Source: Chionoecetes opilio
Lineage: Eukaryota > Arthropoda > Malacostraca > Decapoda > Majidae
Length of the DNA stretch: 64,000 nucleotides
Assembly (NCBI GenBank): GCA_016584305.1
Contig: JACEEZ010012749.1
Coordinates: forward strand, 291,001 to 355,000
Reading direction: 5' to 3'
The notes below the pieces were generated by a model, which made no database searches, was not told the DNA's origin, and saw nothing but the letters and a program-made list of their open reading frames with translations. A program made the translations under genes and the position numbers. Numbering within the stretch: the stretch's first letter is position 1; the number at the start of each line of letters is the position of its first letter. This document shows, in pieces, positions 63,021-64,000 of this stretch.

Positions 63021-63130
63021 CAATAAACCCTTCATGCTCGCGGGGGTTAGGGAACAGAGACACCCGCGAGTATCGTAAATCCGCGAGCATGACATTAGTT
63101 ACCCCTCCCGCCCCGAAAATAGGCTTACGG
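63021..63130. mobile_element. pogo/Tigger-like terminus, family H (GCTCGCGGG word)
   Basis: CAATAAACCCTTCATGCTCG, a spacer, then two inverted words (CCCGCGAGTATCG, TCCGCGAGCATGA): the one-plus-two layout. The other end was not found. Confidence 0.6.
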
Positions 63131-63184
63131 TATAAAGAAAATGGATTTTGTTGCTTGAATGATAATGATAATGATCATGAAACA

Positions 63185-63300
63185 GTTGGGCTGTTTCCTT
63201 AAAACCCGAGCCCCTGTCCACCCAGCAGTGAATGGGTACCGGGTGTTAGCCGGGGGTTTGTAACCCGCCTCCCGGGGTGCTGGCTTCGGCCAACACTATA
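63185..63300 (+). mobile_element. SINE2 fragment (body)
   Basis: GGGCTGTTTCCTTAAAACCC, GAATGGGTACCGGGTGTTAG and GCTGGCTTCGGCCAACACTA in SINE2 order. The tRNA heads are missing. Confidence 0.7.
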
Positions 63301-63479
63301 AGCACTGGTAGCAGACAGCTCTCTAGGGGTAGTATGAGAGAGAGCTGTCTGGTTACAGTGGAGATCCATCTCAGCTGCATCGATAACTGACGAAATTCTT
63401 CAAACATCAAACATCAAAGATCACATCAGGGAGTGCCGATAAAAAAGACCAGACTACCAACAACTGAACTGAACACTCA

Positions 63480-63577
63480 TCATCAGCAACAACCCATAAC
63501 AGCTGAGGCCGCGACACACGTGTAGCCGCTGCCAGGGTTACATCACAACACTATTCATCCCCGCCACCACCACCACC
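63480..63577 (+). promoter_or_regulatory. probable promoter/5' UTR of PINX1-like gene
   Basis: A non-repetitive stretch directly before the start codon, with CACCACCACCACC leading into the ATG. No TATA box is evident. Inferred from position only. Confidence 0.3.
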
Positions 63578-63653
63578 ATGGATAGGCCTATGGCTGAGCC
63601 CAGAAGGAGGAGGAAGTGGACGCTGAACCCCCGTGGATCGCTGTGGGCCAACG
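63578..63653 (+). CDS. PINX1: PINX1-like first coding exon (G-patch protein N-terminus)
   Basis: ATG in a strong Kozak context (CACCATGG) opens 25 codons: MDRPMAEPRRRRKWTLNPRG, then SLWAN. A phase-1 donor G|GTGAGG follows at 63654. In PINX1 proteins (telomerase inhibitor and nucleolar G-patch factor) the N-terminus is a basic run, then KW, a PxxxxW segment, then an acidic DDSKFG that opens the G-patch. The split codon G|.. here fits the following Asp. Downstream exons are outside the window. Assignment rests on about 18 residues. Confidence 0.6.
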
Positions 63654-64000
63654 GTGAGGGTTGTGTTAGGGTGTGTTGTGTTGGGGTGGCTGGCGCAAAG
63701 CTATGCCTCTCGCACCACGGCCAGATTGTCCACACCAGCTTGCTCCAGTGCTCCTCTCTGTGTTTTAGGGTGATTGGGTTGGCACTGCTTAAATGTTCAC
63801 TGTTGTGTCTGGTCTGGTGGTGGCTTGAGGAAGTTGAGGTGTGCACGCAGCGCTCAGCCCACCAGTGTGTGGCTACCGTAGTCCGTAGATAACACTAGTC
63901 GCCAGTCACTCGCCACAGCACTAATGTCGCCAGGCGCCTTATATTGCGAATTTTACCATCACTACAGACTTTTATGTGCCACTGAAGAGGCATGCACAGT
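63654..64000. other. first intron of PINX1-like gene (start)
   Basis: G/T-rich sequence after the donor, with no repeat recognised. Short open frames on both strands are not supported. Confidence 0.4.

Noticed and set aside
63538..63846. Minus-strand frame opposite the PINX1-like exon
   Set aside because: No domain, and it overlaps a better-supported exon with Kozak start and donor site.

Overview
This is eukaryotic genomic DNA that is very rich in transposons. It most likely comes from an arthropod, probably a malacostracan crustacean. That is an inference: the LINE and SINE types resemble what I know from decapod genomes, host exons are rare, and simple repeats are abundant. There is no bacterial gene layout and no operon, and no functional RNA gene or CRISPR array was recognised. 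Most of the 64 kb is transposons inserted into transposons.

Layout. 1-1.4 kb: a decayed gag fragment and a short LINE fragment. 1.96-10.4 kb: an RTE-type LINE (minus strand) broken by two pogo-like DNA transposons, a Ty3/gypsy Mag-like LTR element (5565-8354) and a hAT MITE. 11.6-15.1 kb: a foldback element (family D) carrying a pogo-like element with a CENP-B-type transposase remnant. 15.2-15.7 kb: a CT microsatellite. 16.3-26.9 kb: two LINEs on the minus strand; the larger holds a hAT MITE, pogo-like elements, piggyBac-like TTAA elements and a nest five levels deep. 27.1-38.0 kb: a minus-strand CR1 LINE split by a foldback element, which holds a Kolobok-like element, which holds a plus-strand CR1 LINE, which holds a third foldback element. 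38.4-39.6 kb: another LINE. 40.2-45.5 kb: a CR1/jockey-like LINE (plus) containing a nearly complete RTE insertion. 46.3-57.8 kb: a second copy of that LINE, broken by a BEL/Pao LTR element (46604-52103, with an RTE copy inside one LTR) and a pogo-like element. 58-61 kb: more pogo-like elements.

Host genes are visible in only a few places. An exon at 39866-40024 and a terminal exon at 61608-61880 have good splice sites and matching phase 0. If they are adjacent in one transcript, the intron between them is about 21.6 kb and almost entirely transposons. I cannot name that gene. At 63578-63653 a Kozak-type start and a short first coding exon closely resemble the N-terminus of the G-patch protein PINX1.

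The most unusual pattern is in the DNA transposon ends. Seven pogo/Tigger-like families in this window have different sequences but the same terminal layout: a CAGT-type core, three copies of a family-specific word of about 10 bp at 15-17 bp spacing on one end, and one inverted plus two direct copies around a spacer on the other. Three hAT MITEs show a parallel pattern: one shared end core (CANNGSTGGGC), each combined with a different palindromic word. Both LTR retrotransposons have lost reverse transcriptase by internal deletion but keep gag and integrase sequence.
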